Source: Tamarix chinensis | Lineage: Eukaryota > Streptophyta > Magnoliopsida > Caryophyllales > Tamaricaceae | Length of the DNA stretch: 64,000 nucleotides | Reading direction: 5' to 3' | Assembly: GCA_030549775.1 (NCBI GenBank) | Contig: CM060174.1 | Span: 68,283,566-68,347,565, forward strand | Shown: positions 45,472 through 58,829 of the stretch, in pieces | How the letters are laid out: every line of letters begins with the position of its first letter | Numbering within the stretch: the first letter of the stretch is position 1 | Made by a program: the position numbers and the translations under genes | The notes under the pieces: model-generated | What the model was told of the DNA's origin: nothing | The model's input: the letters and a program-made list of their open reading frames with translations, nothing else | Database searches by the model: none

Positions 45472-48400
45472 TGTAAGGTATAAAAATTTACTCCTAAAAT
45501 GTGTGTTATAATAAACGTGCGATAACAATATAGTTGAGTGTTACTGTAAACCTCAACATAACTCTAGCTTACAATATAGTCATTACATTGAATACAAGGC
45601 AAAAGTGGTAAATCTTAAAATGTGAAAAGTAGAGAATGAGCGAACTTAAAAAACTTAGTACTAGTTTGGAGGTTAACTCTAATTATAATATCAAATTACT
45701 TTGAAAAGGGATCTTATAGAACTAAGAGCCTAAAAAAATATCTAAAAAAATGTGACTAACAAAATAATAAAACACTCCATCCAACCTCAAGAGGAAAATG
45801 ACCACTCCTCCCTATCTGTAGTATCATGAGGAATAAATTCATCCACTACATCCTCATCAACCTGCACAAAAATATATGGGTTGTCTACTCATGGTGATAA
45901 GAAACACCTATGAGGAGGATGATCAGTATGCTACGTATTAAGTAAGGTGATAACAGAGTCATGTAAGGGTATAAATACATAAGATCACATAAGGGCTCAT
46001 TAGGAAAAAAGCTTAAATATGATACGATGCAAAAGAATAGTTGAGTCTAGATTTCCATCTTTGGATAATATCACCAGCCCTTTTATTATTTATATTGAGC
46101 TTAGGACCCCAATATTCTTAATTTAGTGTAATAGACTAAAACACTTCCTAGGGAAACACACGTCTTACCACTATTATTGAGATAGGCGAACTAACTCAAT
46201 ACCTCTCATAGTAATCGTTTTGCCTTTTTTCTTAAATCAATGAAATGGTCATAAACACATCCTAGGAAAAAATGCACCTATCCACTATAGTTCAGTTGAT
46301 GAAATAAACTTGTTACCTTGATCCTAACTCACATGATATTTCACTTTAAATAATAAATGTCTTATTTACTATTATTTATCTCAAGGTAATCATAGAAACA
46401 CACATGTAGATATATAATACACATAATCCAAACTTAACATAAATACTCAAAACACATAGAATACAACCACTTGAAGATCTAAAGATCCCCTAAGGAAAAA
46501 AGGCAACATTTTCTTTAAGAAACCTTAATTACACATTATAAGAATACTTCATTCCATAATACTCATTTATCTACATAATTTAGCAAACATTCCTAAAAAA
46601 TTACTATTATTAACATATCTTAAAATCAAGGTCTAACTTCAGCATATTACACATGCGATAATAGCCAAATATCTATAGTTAATATTTACAACACAACTAC
46701 AAAACCCTAATTTCACAAGTTAGATATAATGTTTTCCATAAGACTAATATAACTACCAAATATAATACACATTCCTAAAATTTCAATATTTATAACATAA
46801 CAAAAAAATTAAGGTTTAACTCTAACCTATTACACATGTGATTATAATCTACACTTAGTTTACTATTCCCTATTTATACCGTTTTCTTATTTTATTGGAC
46901 TTAAGTAATTCATAATTACTTAAAAAATTCCACATGAGATACTTACAATATTTTACAACATTTAACAAATTAAAATACCAAACATTCCATATTAAACTCA
47001 TATTGACCATAATATTTAGAATGCCAAAATAACCATCTTTCTTGTAAAAGCCAAATATGTCACAACATGATTAGTTTTCAACCTCCACCACAAGCCCTCA
47101 TGAAAGTTATTAACCACATATATAAATATGAGTCACATATCATAGCCTGCTTTAGATATTGATTCATGCCAACCTACTTGGCTTACAAAACCAAACGTAG
47201 CCAACAATGTGCATGATAGTCATAAAAAATCATTAACACAATGACATTAATATAATCACAACAACATGATAATACACACAATCTACAAATAACATTCAAA
47301 ATCCCTAACTACGACATGTAATCATACAAAAAATGTCTCCAAAATCCAAAGAGGCATAAGCCTAACCTGCCTCCTCAAAGACTATGGGAAAGTCACCTAT
47401 GAAACAAGAATTATACATAATTAGAACTTAATAATACAACCAAGGAAGAGATAAGGAAAAAGGATGATGGAAATGAATCAAAACTAAAGCAACCAAGGTG
47501 AGGGACAAGGTATGGCACAAATGAAGTTGATGTAGGAGGAAGTGGTGCAACAATGGGGGTAAGGGACTTAAGAAGCTAGAGTGCTAAAAATTGAGGTCCT
47601 CATGCCACTAAAGAGTGATGGAGTGAATGGGTCATGTTGGTGAGTGTGGAGTGGTGTGAGGTTGGACTGTTGTTTGGGGTGGTGTAATGTGAGGTTTGAG
47701 TATAGATTAGGGTAGTGTGGCGTCAAATTATGACACTGTTAGGGTGGTGTTGGAGTAGGGCAGTGGTATAGCTAGGATGGCGGCAAAATCAAGGGTTGAT
47801 GTAGCCAGGCTTAGGAAAGTTATATGTGGGTTGTTATATGAGGTTGTGATGTAGATGAGGATGAGTTATATGAAATGTTAATTTGCCAAGGGGTGAGTTG
47901 CATAAGATGTTGTTTCTGGTAAGGGTGGAGTCGCGAGGGGTTGTATATGTTATATAAAGCTTTATAGGATGAAAATGGAAGATAATGGTGAACTTCGATG
48001 GAAAAATGCACACTAATAAAAGGAAAAGAGAGGGGAATATAGGGAAGGAGTTAGGTGAAGCAAAAAATGAGATAATGAGGGATATTTGAGGGTGATTAAT
48101 TATATAGTAAGCCTAATTATGGTTATTAGATTGTGATTAGAAGAAAACATTGAATTTTCATGAAGATTATAAAGAATAGTTGAGCTAATTTTGTTATAAA
48201 CTCCTTCAAGCATTAATCAATCATAATTTAAGTTATACCAATCCAAATGGCAACATATTATGTATCAAATTGCATCTAAAATTTCCAATAAGCATCATGA
48301 AATCATCAAATTAACAAAAAAAGAAAATTATGAATAAATTTTTCCCGAAATCCAACACTAGGTTTTTGACATTATTGAACACTTATGGGATTTTGGCTAT

Positions 48401-48600
48401 AAAATTTTACATACATATGCTTTTTGCAAATTGTAAAATATGTAGTGAACTATAAATCATAGAATTTCATATGATGTATTAAACATGCATAAGTTTGAGC
48501 AACATTTTTCTATATATGCCATGCAAAAAAGGGGGAAACCATAATTTCACTTTAGCATGTTAAATTTATTTCCAATGAGTTTGAGAGGTTTACCAACAAG
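45472..48600 (-). mobile_element. Long chromovirus 5' LTR (about 3.1 kb)
   Basis: On the plus strand it begins TGTAAGGTATAAAAATT at the primer site. Read inward it shares landmarks with LTRs B, D and P: an AACCTGCACAAA block and a GTATTAAGTAAGGTGA block (45.86-45.95 kb), degraded cassettes (46.1-46.3 kb), a CATAAGCCTAACCTGCCTCC block (47.35 kb, LTR middle) and a G/T-rich tract (47.5-48.08 kb) that is the complement of the C/T-rich U3. The outer end is not resolved, so 48600 is approximate. It is a distinct subfamily from B and D. Confidence 0.7.
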
Positions 48601-48693
48601 AAAAAAAGAAGATGAAGAATTAATCATTACTCCACTAATCACCTTCTTATAACTAGAAAATCAAAATAAAAGATTAGAGAAAACAAAAATCTT

Positions 48694-48706
48694 GGTCTGA
48701 TACCAA
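48694..48706 (-). other. Second primer binding site of the same type
   Basis: The minus strand reads TTGGTATCAGACC, after the LTR end TTACA (48709) and AG. It marks a second minus-strand chromovirus, of which only this LTR end, PBS and perhaps ~100 bp of leader remain. Confidence 0.88.
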
Positions 48707-48708
48707 CT

Positions 48709-49650
48709 TGTAATGCCTTCATTTTTCTTGACATAAAATTTACATATTGAAAGAATAATGTAGAGCTAAAATTGATTATTAGGGATGCTACCACTTACTT
48801 ATCATGAGAAGAGGTATGTGCATTCACCTAATCTATGATAGATGTAATACTAAATATGAAAATCAAGCGATGGTAGAGAAGAACTATGTAAGCATAAACT
48901 CTATATAGATTATTGAAAAAAAATATTAAAAAGAGTTTACAAAAATTGAGCAACGGCTAAAAAACTAGAACTGAAAAACCATATAGGGGTTAAAACACAA
49001 AAAAAAACTACTCTTTAGCTCAAACTTAAAGATCTTGATATAAGCCAAACACCTACACTAAAACCACTGAAAAATAATTAGTCTAGCACAAAATTATTGA
49101 GTATAACACCCACCTTAGAGGGAATACCTTACTCATATAGCCTTATCATTCAAAAACATAAGATCCTACATAAAAGCATACTATCATTTATGAAGGCTTC
49201 ATATCATGAATAACTAAATGGAAATATACACTAAAATATGCAATGCCACCAAATATATTAAGTGTGCATTTATCAACAAACTTACATAATATGTGATAGG
49301 GATAGTACACAACATCTCATGGCAATGGTACTACCTAAGGGTAACTACCAACATCTCAGATTGTATAACTCATACTACCAAATCATCTAAACCAATCAAG
49401 ATACAAATAAATGCACAAAGAAGTCCACCATTGATACTTTGAGTAAGTGGGAGACTAGGAAAACCAAGCCACTAATGTTTTAAGTGACAATGTCTAACAT
49501 ATAATTTGGGATACTAAGATATCAAACATTGAGACAAGGAAACAAACTCAACCATTACCATGATCACTTGTTAAAAAAACCTTGTGACCACTGGTTGAGG
49601 GCACAATAACTAGGGATTAAATCATTAAGTATGAATATCCCTATAGTGTT
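48709..49650 (-). mobile_element. 3' part of a second minus-strand chromovirus LTR
   Basis: It begins TGTAATGCCTTCATTTTTC on the plus strand, followed by GCTACCACTTACTTATCATG, the equivalent of the GTTACC(A/G)CCAC box, and a weak hairpin (TTATCAT near 48807 with ATGATAGA near 48845). AACACCCACC near 49105 and later sequence are LTR-like but the end is not defined. Confidence 0.6.
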
Positions 49651-51011
49651 TGTGAATTAACATACAGAAGTTGAAGTGGGTCCTTTGACCTGAAGGTCCT
49701 TACAAGAACTCTAGATAAGGAAGTCCTAGATAAATACTTATTTTGAAGTTCTCTATATAAAGAAGCCTTCTAAGTTCAAAAGAAAAGAAAGCTACACATT
49801 TAATTTGAGTGTAGATGTTGAACAATAACACAAAGTAATATAAGGCTGAAGGTTAGGTAATTACCCACAACCTCTTATATACTCAATCTTTTCTTCAATT
49901 CAATTATTTATTTCCCTTAAGTGATAAGTTTTTTCTAAAGATGTTTTAAGTCAATAAAGGATCCAAAGACCAACACTTCATAGTCAACTTGAAATCATAA
50001 CATCTTTTAGAAATACAAGGTTAAAGTTTCCTATTAACTATAAAATGATAAAGGTTTAGGCCCTTCTAACAAAACCTTAACTTATAATTATTTTCTTTCA
50101 ACTTAATCTCTTAGGTCTAAATATTTAAGGATGGTAATGTTCGATCCCTTAGAGTTTTGATGATTCCAAACAAGTGAGTATGATTACATATGTATTGAAT
50201 CATTTATTCATATGTTGCTTGTGAAAAACTAATGAGAACATATTACAACACATGATTATGAAGCAATGTTGAGAATTGTCCTAAATAAGCTAAATATGAT
50301 ACCACACATATTTGAGAGGTAAAAAGGGATAAAGTATAATTGAGAATAATTTTAGAAATTCAAAGAATTAGAAATAAGGTTGCAACTCTCTAAAAAGAGC
50401 TAAACATATGACTTAAATAAAATATGATCTATAAGATTGGCTAGGTATTTGGTGAACAGTAGAGCTTTGTTTTGGCCTATGCATATATAAAAGAAGATTG
50501 TGCTTAGAGTGGAGATTCTATGAAAAACACAAGGGCCAATGTTGTGTAACGTGGTCTGTATTTTTATGAAAATTCCTAGGTTATTTTTGGTTAAAATGTT
50601 GATAGTAAATAATTTAACATGGAGGACACATTTTCACTAAACATAGTGTGTGTTTTTGTTTTGGGTGTCTTCTAATAAATGAAATGATTTTCTTATAGAA
50701 TTTCATACTAATATAATAGGGTCATGATAAAACCCTAATAATTACTAAACACATTATCATCTTCTCCTTTTTTTTTCTCATTAATATTGAGAGAATTAGT
50801 AATTAGTGTGACCTATAAAGAAATCATTTTACTATCTTTCTTATAATCATATTATTACATATAAAAAAAAGGATATATAATTTTCCTAATTCTTTTGATT
50901 TAAATTTCTTGATTGCTTCTTGTGTTTCTAATTGTGGATTAGATCTAATTCTATCCAATCTCAAATCGTTGTTTTCATAATAAATTGTATTAGACCAATC
51001 TTGGTGTGATC
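49651..51011 (+). other. Probable copia LTR and leader
   Basis: No coding motif. It lies directly upstream of a plus-strand copia gag start. CTTGGTGTGATCT near 51000 could be a degraded primer site. LTR borders are not proven because the other LTR is not in sight. Confidence 0.4.
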
Positions 51012-51017
51012 TATTGG

Positions 51018-51311
51018 AAAGGGGATGGCATCCACAAGATTTGACATTTATAAATTTGATTGTTCCATGAATTTTAGGTTATGGAAATTGAAAATATAGG
51101 TGGTCATGATTCAAAATGGGTAAGAGAAGCCTTTATTTGAGAAATCAAAAATGTTAGAATCGATGACAAAGTAGAAATTCAATGAGATCTATCTGAAGTC
51201 TCTCTTAACCATAAAAATTTAGTTTTCGAATGAAAGCTTAAAGGAAGTGACTAAATAAATATCCATTATTACCTTGTTGTTGAAGCTAAAGTCACTGCAT
51301 ATGATGATATC
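51018..51311 (+). pseudogene. Copia gag N-terminus, cut by an LTR insertion
   Basis: ATG at 51027 starts MASTRFDIYKFDCSMNFRLW, then KLKI, a degraded ...IQNG segment and KMLESMTK (family form FDI.KFDG.N...WK.KM...L...G......L...M). Two early stops are present. It ends at ATATC (51307-51311), where an LTR terminus in minus orientation begins. Confidence 0.75.
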
Positions 51312-51400
51312 TGTAGCACCCCCAAAATCACTAACCATAAATTTTAGTTTAAATAATTTATTATGGAAGCTAAAATAGAAAAAGATAGGGTGTTACCACC

Positions 51401-51447
51401 ACACATGGTATAATTCCTATTTCCTATACCATTCTTATACCATGTGT
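51401..51447 (-). other. U5 hairpin, perfect 13-bp stem
   Basis: CACATGGTATAA (51402-51413) and TTATACCATGTG (51435-51446) are perfect reverse complements, extended by one A-T pair, with a 21-base loop. In LTR sense the element reads CCTTAA-stem-TGTGGTGGTAAC, the same frame as LTR B but with different paired bases. Confidence 0.8.
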
Positions 51448-52064
51448 TAAGGCCAAAAATGTTATTACACTTAATTTAATGACATAATCATAAAAAATAG
51501 ATTAGAGAGAATTAAAGAAAATTCACAACATTCTAAATAATACCTAATGTCACTGGTTACTAAATTCAGTGGAAGGAATTTATATAAAAAAAAAAGAACA
51601 CAAGAAACATCTAGATAAAAAGATCTTAGTCAAAATATAAGAAATCCCTACTCTTAACTCAAATATTAGCCTTCAACTGATCTTACAAGCTAACATGTAA
51701 TAGCCACTGCCTATAGAATAATTAGTGGCTCATCAAAAGGAATACTATAATATAATGGCAATAAGAAAGCTATTATACAAAATTAATATGAAAAACCTCA
51801 AAGGAAAAAATAAAAGGCATCACAACAATACACGGTATAAAACATTAAAATATATGGATGCTAATCATACAAGATAAACAATAATAGCAAATCCACATAT
51901 TACTCATACTCTTTCATTTATAAATATAATAAAACTTACCATCCAACCATACAAGAGATGCTATATGAAGTAATGATTTGAATCAATCTCAACACAACAA
52001 CTATAATCTTCACAATATATTTCATATCTCAAAATTAACACCAATAATATCCATACCATACCAG

Positions 52065-52260
52065 GTAAGGCTCAAAGGCATAATACCATTAAAATTCATA
52101 ACATCGCATGTACGGCTCAAAGGCATAATACCAAATACAAGTAGGCATGAAGGCTATTACTAAATAATAGGTAGGCTCAATAGTTATTAGTAAACCATGG
52201 GTAGGTACAAAGTCTACTGTCAAATCACAAGTAGGCTCAAAGGTTACTACTGACTGATCT
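52065..52260. repeat. AGGCTCAAAGG-type short repeats
   Basis: Five or six units with (A/C)GGCTCAAAGGC or TAGGCTCAATAG plus TACTA/TACCA at 30-45 bp spacing. They occupy the position of the ACCGG cassettes in the other LTRs and may be their highly diverged counterpart. Confidence 0.55.
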
Positions 52261-54290
52261 AATAATATTCATTTTTATTTTTATTTACTCGAGTAGAGAT
52301 CATATCGAATGCAAAGACATTAAGGTAATATTGATATATTAAGGAAACACAATATCCTATCGACTATCAACCTAGGGAACTAAGATACTCTAGATATACT
52401 AACACACGTAGATAGCACAACACCCTACCAATAAGGACACCTAATCTATAAGCATACATACACTTATAAATCTACCTAGCTAAATAAAATAAGATATAGG
52501 GCAGGTTTGGAGAAATAAGTTACACTAGTAAAAATCCATAATCAATTTTGGGCTAAGCCATGTATTTACGATAGTGACCCCTAAAGAGCCACCATTTCTA
52601 ATCTCGAGTTCTTTTACTTTAAGTATTAGTATTTTATTGAGGTGATTAAGAAATCACATAATAATCACATAGATTTAATTTTCATACCTAACGATTTTAA
52701 CTTATTTCCAAGCATTTGAGACAACCATAATTAATTTCAATACAAACGTCAAATAATAAAAATATATTAACGCCATCCTAGGCTCCATTATTCACACTAA
52801 GGCACTTTAGGCCAAAAATTAATAAAATATCCATATTATTATCCATTTTAAATACTAATTCCATTTTATTCATTAACTAGTCAATAAAATGCTAAAATAA
52901 AGTATTTAAATCATTTAACATGCAAATAAATTACCAGATATGCTAAATAACCATTTTGTCCTTATACATGATTTTACACGTGAAACCCTAACATGCGTTT
53001 CTAGAACATCAAACCACATTTTTCACTTGCTCAAAAATAAATAATACATTTTATGAATGCTTATTAGAAAAATTATCATGATACACTCAAAATGGCTAAA
53101 AAACCCCTATGACATATTTTAATAATAATCATAAGGAAACATGCATTTCTAAAATATCAAATCACACATCTCCATACTAAATAATAATTGAGACATATTA
53201 GGCATTCTTATTAGGTTAAATATCATTATATGTTTAAATAAAAAAATTTCCCCTCGGGTGTATGATAATAATATTTATGTCAATAATACGTTTAGGCCTA
53301 CTCAACCTATCATATTGGATATATATGACATATATATTTTATTCCCATCATTTAAACCAGTTTTACATACATTTCATATACAATAATTTTCAGAAGCTAA
53401 CATGCTTTATTTTACTAAATCTCATGTTATCATTATTGTGCAAATAATCACAATGTAATGAACACACTTAACACTGTTTATACATCAAAACCAAAATGCG
53501 CTATCATGCAATATCTAAACATTTTAGTAGAGTATAGCGATAACCTAATTTCTAGTAAAAACACAAATTATTGATAGCCTATTAAAAAATACTAGGCTCC
53601 ACTAATCAAACATTTGTACCTAAAAATAATGCCAAATTAACCAAATTAATATTTAACCAATAAAATAAATTTTTTTATTAAAATATTTATAAAAGGAGAA
53701 ATTATCAAAATTCCCTTTAGTTGAAAATGTGTAAAATTTAGACCAAATCCTCAGTTTGCTCATGCAGCATAAGTTTTGACGTTACAAGGAGCCTCAAGGA
53801 AGGGAACATGGAGAGGAAACTAGGGTTGAAAGGAGAAAGGTAGGCAAGGCTTAAGGGAAGGGTGTATGATGGTGGTACTGATGGTTGGTGTGGTAGGAAG
53901 GGTAGAAGTGGAATGGGATATAGAGGCAGGGTAAGGTGGTTATATGTGAACTATAAGCAAAGGAAAAAGGGGGCCTAAGGTGGTGTTAAGAAGGGAGTTG
54001 GGGATAAGCAATAGTTGTAGTGAGGAGAAGGCTAGAAGGGTTCTAGAGGGGATAGACAGTAGTGAAGAGTCATGGGCTAGATAGTGGAGTGTGGGATATA
54101 GGCTCAACTATAGGGAAGGTGAGTAAATTGGGTGGTGGTTGGAATGCAAAAATGGTGATGTGGGGAGGTAGTGGTCGTGGTGGGGTGTTGGTGCAGTGGT
54201 AGGGAAAGGGCAATGCAAAAGGGGTTGAAATGAGTAGTAGTGGGTGGGTGCTTGGTACAATAATTTTTGGTAAGGTAATACTGGTAATGG

Positions 54291-55526
54291 AGCACAACAA
54301 AATCATGCAAGTATACACGGTCGACCCAAGTAATAAAGTGATGAGTGGATGTTAATCCCATAGGGACACGAAAAAAATATGCTTTACCAAAGTCATGTAT
54401 TCTATGATCTTAATTATGTGACTAAATATTGGTAGGGTGATAATGAATTTATGATGAAGTAAATGAGTTCTTAGGAAGTCACTAATATCAACGCAAGATA
54501 GATGGAAAGGAAATAAGAACATAGAGTCATTAGAGGGAAATTTTTAACAACAATTGTGTGTACCATATGATAATTCATAGCCATCTCCATCACTATGAAT
54601 AGGCTAAGGCAATGTCACATAGTAAGTTTTGGAGGATTAATGATAAGATCTCTTCACCTTTCAGTGCCAACCCTATCACCATTTATCATCATAACTTCTG
54701 TATACTATCACAGTTGATATAGAATTCGGATGAGTGCCTATTATGGCCAATATTCAGCACTTCAACAAATGAAGCTAAAAAAAAATATCATTTAACCAAA
54801 CATGATTATAATGTCAAAGATTATAGAAACAAAGGTTACCTAATATTTTCTTTTCACTAAGAATTTTAGCCAATGCTAAATTTCTTCCAGCTAAATTAAA
54901 AATAGTGAAGAGAAAGAGGGGTAGGAGATCATGGTAATCGAACCCCTATCTAGACTAATCTCTTCTTCTTCTTTTTCCTCCTTCGATTTAGCTCTACTGG
55001 GACTCTTCTTCTTCTTCCTTTCCCTACTAATCTTCCATTGATATTTTTCTCCCTCCTTTTGATGATGATGTTTCCTAATCTCTATCTCAAAGGTCTGTAT
55101 ATAATGTACAAAAAGCATAGGTAGGACAGGTGTCCTCTAGTGTCGCAATAGGAGGCTATACCTCATGTTAGGTGGTTGTACCCTATGTCAGGTGATAGTA
55201 CCCTGCAATGGTCCCCTAGTGAATGTTTCTAACTTTAGGGATTTGATGTGTTCTTCTTTAGTAGGCATTGCAGACCTTTGATGGAAACCTAAAGGTGGCT
55301 CCTATAATCTTGGCAGGGTGAGGATATGATTTGACACGTCGTGTTACTATTGTTCCTACACATGCTTTGTAATTAATTGAGTAAAAGCACTAACTCTGTG
55401 AGGTGTCATAAGAGTGGAAATTTTTTTTAGCTCATAGGGTATTAAGGATGTTTTTAGGTTAAACTTAAGCGAGATCTTAAAAGGTGGAAAACATTTTAAG
55501 ACACCCTATAACTCCCTCATGTTGTA

Positions 55527-55579
<53 letters not shown>

Positions 55580-56880
55580 GATACTTGCAAGATCCTTTAA
55601 TTCGCTCAAATCCACTCATATCACTTCCTCTAAATTTAGTTTTTTCTCATCTTAAAAAACATTATGATAGTATAAATGGATACCCATAAGTAAATAAGGA
55701 AGCAATTCTTATGCTTCAATCATGTTTAGCTTTTGATTTTTCTAGTTGAAAATTATTTGTATATATTCAAGATATACTAAAAGGGTCAATATTGTGTTGT
55801 GTGTGGAATCAAATTCTTATTATTTTCTCTTTATAGCTCCTTACTAGACCTTAAATGATCGTCAGGGTAGTTGTGAAATTATACATCCTTTTCTATTAGT
55901 TAGTCTATTCATAACTCAAATTTTTTCAAAGATAGCATTTCCTCCGGTTGTCATGGTATTTTTACGCGAGTGTACATCTAGGGTCAGATAGGTACCCCTA
56001 GTTACTCCACTCTAACTCATATTCCACAAATGCTTGAGAAAGCTTGTCACTCTTCTAGATGGTTTGAATTAATAGCACACATATTTCTCATACAAGTTCC
56101 CCTAGTTAATAAGTGTTTTAAGAATTAAAGCTCCCCTCTCTACTATCATTGCTATGCCTGAATAAGCACTTATTTGTTTGGGTTAATTCCCCCAAACTTA
56201 TTCAATTACCTTTTTTGTAGGGTAACTATGGTAGGTTTCCTAATACATTCTATTTTATTCTAAATGCAAGGTCCAATGGGAGCTCTATGAAGATAGGCCT
56301 TATTTCGTTGTGCTATAAGTATCTCAATGCTGATGGTTTTAACAAGCCTGATTTATGCAAGGTATTAAAAATAGATATTATTAAAGGCTATTTTAGCTAA
56401 AATTTCAATGCCTCATAAGGCTTCCTCGAATTAAATTATTTATTTCACAGATGGGGTATTGTGGTCTCAAGACATTAGTATTCTCACTTTCAAACGATAT
56501 AAATAGATATTATTGCTAGAATAATTAGTTAGTTCATACAAAATTTAAGAGGGTGAGTAGTAGGGCTACCTCATTTATTGAGTGTGAGCATAACATTCAT
56601 CTTAGTAAAACAAAATTGAAAGAGTTATACAATCAAAAAGCATTAAGTCAAAATACTATTGCATTAATTATAACTAGATAATGAAGGTAACACTACGACA
56701 TACTAATTAAGATCTACTACCTAAGATATGCCCTTTTACGAAAAAAAAGTAACAATGTCCTCATAATTAGGGCAGGAGGGATGGGAAACTAAAAGATAAG
56801 AGGGTTAGGCAATGAGGATTCAACATAATAAAAAGAGAAAAAATAGTTGTAAACAACCAGATGTGCTTCATTCATGACAA
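54291..56880 (-). mobile_element. Athila/Tat-like LTR, probably the 3' LTR
   Basis: GCAAGTATACACGGTCGACC followed by AAGTAATAAAGTGATGAG at 54307-54345 resembles the GGGTCG-CCAAGTAATAAA block of Athila/Tat LTRs. An Athila-type integrase lies upstream on the same strand. Inside are GGTGGTTGTACCCTATGTCA-like repeats (55160-55220) and a long AT microsatellite (55532-55577). LTR ends were not fixed, and 56880 is a rough limit. Confidence 0.5.
55532..55577. repeat. (AT)n microsatellite
   Basis: A 46-base uninterrupted AT dinucleotide run within the Athila-like LTR region. Confidence 0.95.
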
Positions 56881-58829
56881 GGGTTGGACTGACTTAAATG
56901 GGGACGGCTTAAATGGTAAATTTGTGGAGGGTAATGATGATGGTCATGTGCTTAGAGGATCCTTCTTTCTCAAAAATTCCTAGTTCCACTTCCTATGCTA
57001 GGAGGTCTACCCAGGTATTGATCATTCTTTTTTCTTCAATATTGGGGACATATGTCACCCTTTCACATTGTTGCGCACATGCAAACTTGCTCAATTTCTT
57101 CTCCTCCACCTACTTGTTTGAGTGCCCCGATTATGCCTCGGCCAAAGAAGAAATCATTACTATCATCCCAAGTTTAACCTTCCGGTTTCTGAATCAATCA
57201 AGCCAACTTACTCTAATGTCACCAATAGCTTTGTGACTATGATGATTATCTTTTCCTATCCTCTCAATAGGATGTCCATGTCTTCCTTCATCAATTTCAT
57301 TTATGACTCCAATCCTCCAAAGTGTTGTTTTGGATGTGGTGGTGGTGTATTGGCATAGGGGTTGCTATTGGAGTGAATGATAACTATCTATTTGATGCCC
57401 TAGGGACTAGTGAATTTTTATTCATTGGGTGCAAGGGGATATTCTACCCTAGCATAGAGACCAGAAACTAAGGTAATGTAAAAGATAGAACCTTGTGGTT
57501 TTGTTAACTCCAGCTCTAGTTGGTCTTGAATGATTCTTCTAACATCAATGGTTTTTTTGTGAGTAACTAGTAGAGTAAGGCCATACGGCCATGATTGGTG
57601 AGCAGCAAGGGACTCCTAAGGAAATGATACCAAACCTTAGCTTGGGGTAAGAGTTGTGGGTGACCACAGTGGCGAGAACCATATGTCGTGATGCACTATT
57701 TCATTCCAAGTTTGATGAGTGTGGTGGGGATGTTTGCTACAACCTCATTGGGGAGGGTAGGTTGTAAAGTTTTTAATAGTGGTGGATAAGTAAGAGACTA
57801 ACTTTCCACGAACAAAACTTCTCTTAGTTTTTTTTTTTTGGTGTCAAGATTGCTATGAACTCCAAGACTACAAGAGGAGAAAATTCAGGGTGGTGTTGAT
57901 AGAAGGTGGCCAAGTGGTGGTAATTAATGGGCTTGACAAGGTAATATGGTAGGTTAGAGAGGGCGAAAACTCTTTCAAAATAAAATTCATGGTTGGTCAA
58001 GTGGTAATGCACGCTTAGGCACCATCACACTAGAAAATGGTAAGTGACGTGGTGAGTGCTTTAGGAGCTTGGCTGGGGGAGTAAAGGAGTGTGCTTCCTC
58101 ATCAACCTCAGTGGAAGAAAACTCATCCAATGAGGCTAATGGTAATGGTTGTGTTTTCAAAAAGGGAGGCTTTCTTTGTCTTTGAAGGGTTTTTGTTGCT
58201 ACTTTGGTAGCAAAGTGAGTAATTTATCTTGACATTGTAGGGTTATAGGTAGACGACGAGGATAAAATGGGTACATATATATGCACAATGGGGTATTTTC
58301 TCATGAGGTGGTGGCGATGGTGGTGTTAGCGTGCTTTGATGAGGTAGGTGAAGCGGGTTGCATAATAGGTGCTGCTAGATAATCGTCAATATTGTGTTCT
58401 TCCTACAATGAAAGGCTTCATAAAACATTCTTTAATAATAGGGGCGGAGAAGAATTTGATGGAGTGTTGAAGATGGAATAGACAAGATGCGACTTAAATA
58501 AAAAATGGGAGGGGTAGGATTGTAAAAAATAGTGTTAGACAGATGATATGTACACAAAAGAGGGTACAAAGGGTCGTACCTATGCTCAAATAGCCACATG
58601 ACACTGGATACAGACAAATCTTCATGCAGGATAGGGAGTGTCAGCATCCTTCATCTTCACGACACATGGAATACACCTTTCACCTACTCGATTTATTAAA
58701 AATTAAAGTATTGATAGGGTATAGATATTACGAATACATCTTTTTTGAGAAACTGACAAAGTTTCTATAGGAATTGTAAAGAATATGAGTTAAAACAACA
58801 AAAGATAAAAATTTAGATTACCTCTTAAT
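56881..58829 (-). other. Region between Athila-like integrase and LTR; no gene recognised
   Basis: In Athila elements an env-like frame and long 3' untranslated region lie here. Only short open frames occur: 56913-57236 plus (107 codons), 57824-58012 minus and 58432-58647 minus. None has a readable motif, signal peptide or transmembrane pattern that I would trust. Confidence 0.4.

Larger units (their letters stand above)
51312..54290 (-). mobile_element. Third minus-strand chromovirus LTR (about 3 kb)
   Basis: It begins TGTAGCACCCCCAAAATCAC on the plus strand. It carries the box GTGTTACCACCACA, a perfect hairpin (51401-51447), repeated AGGCTCAAAGGCATAATACC-like units at 52065-52260, and at 53.78-54.29 kb a G/T-rich tract equivalent to the complement of the U3 C/T-rich tract. 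No primer site precedes it: copia gag does. It is therefore a solo LTR or a truncated 3' LTR. The outer end is uncertain. Confidence 0.7.

Noticed and set aside
54070..54361. Pro/His/Thr-rich frames on the minus strand
   Set aside because: They fall in the G/T-rich tract equivalent to the complement of the LTR U3. Low complexity, with two frames overlapping.
56913..57358. Two overlapping frames (107 and 78 codons) as an env-like gene
   Set aside because: They are antisense to the Athila-like element and show no signal peptide, membrane segment or known motif.
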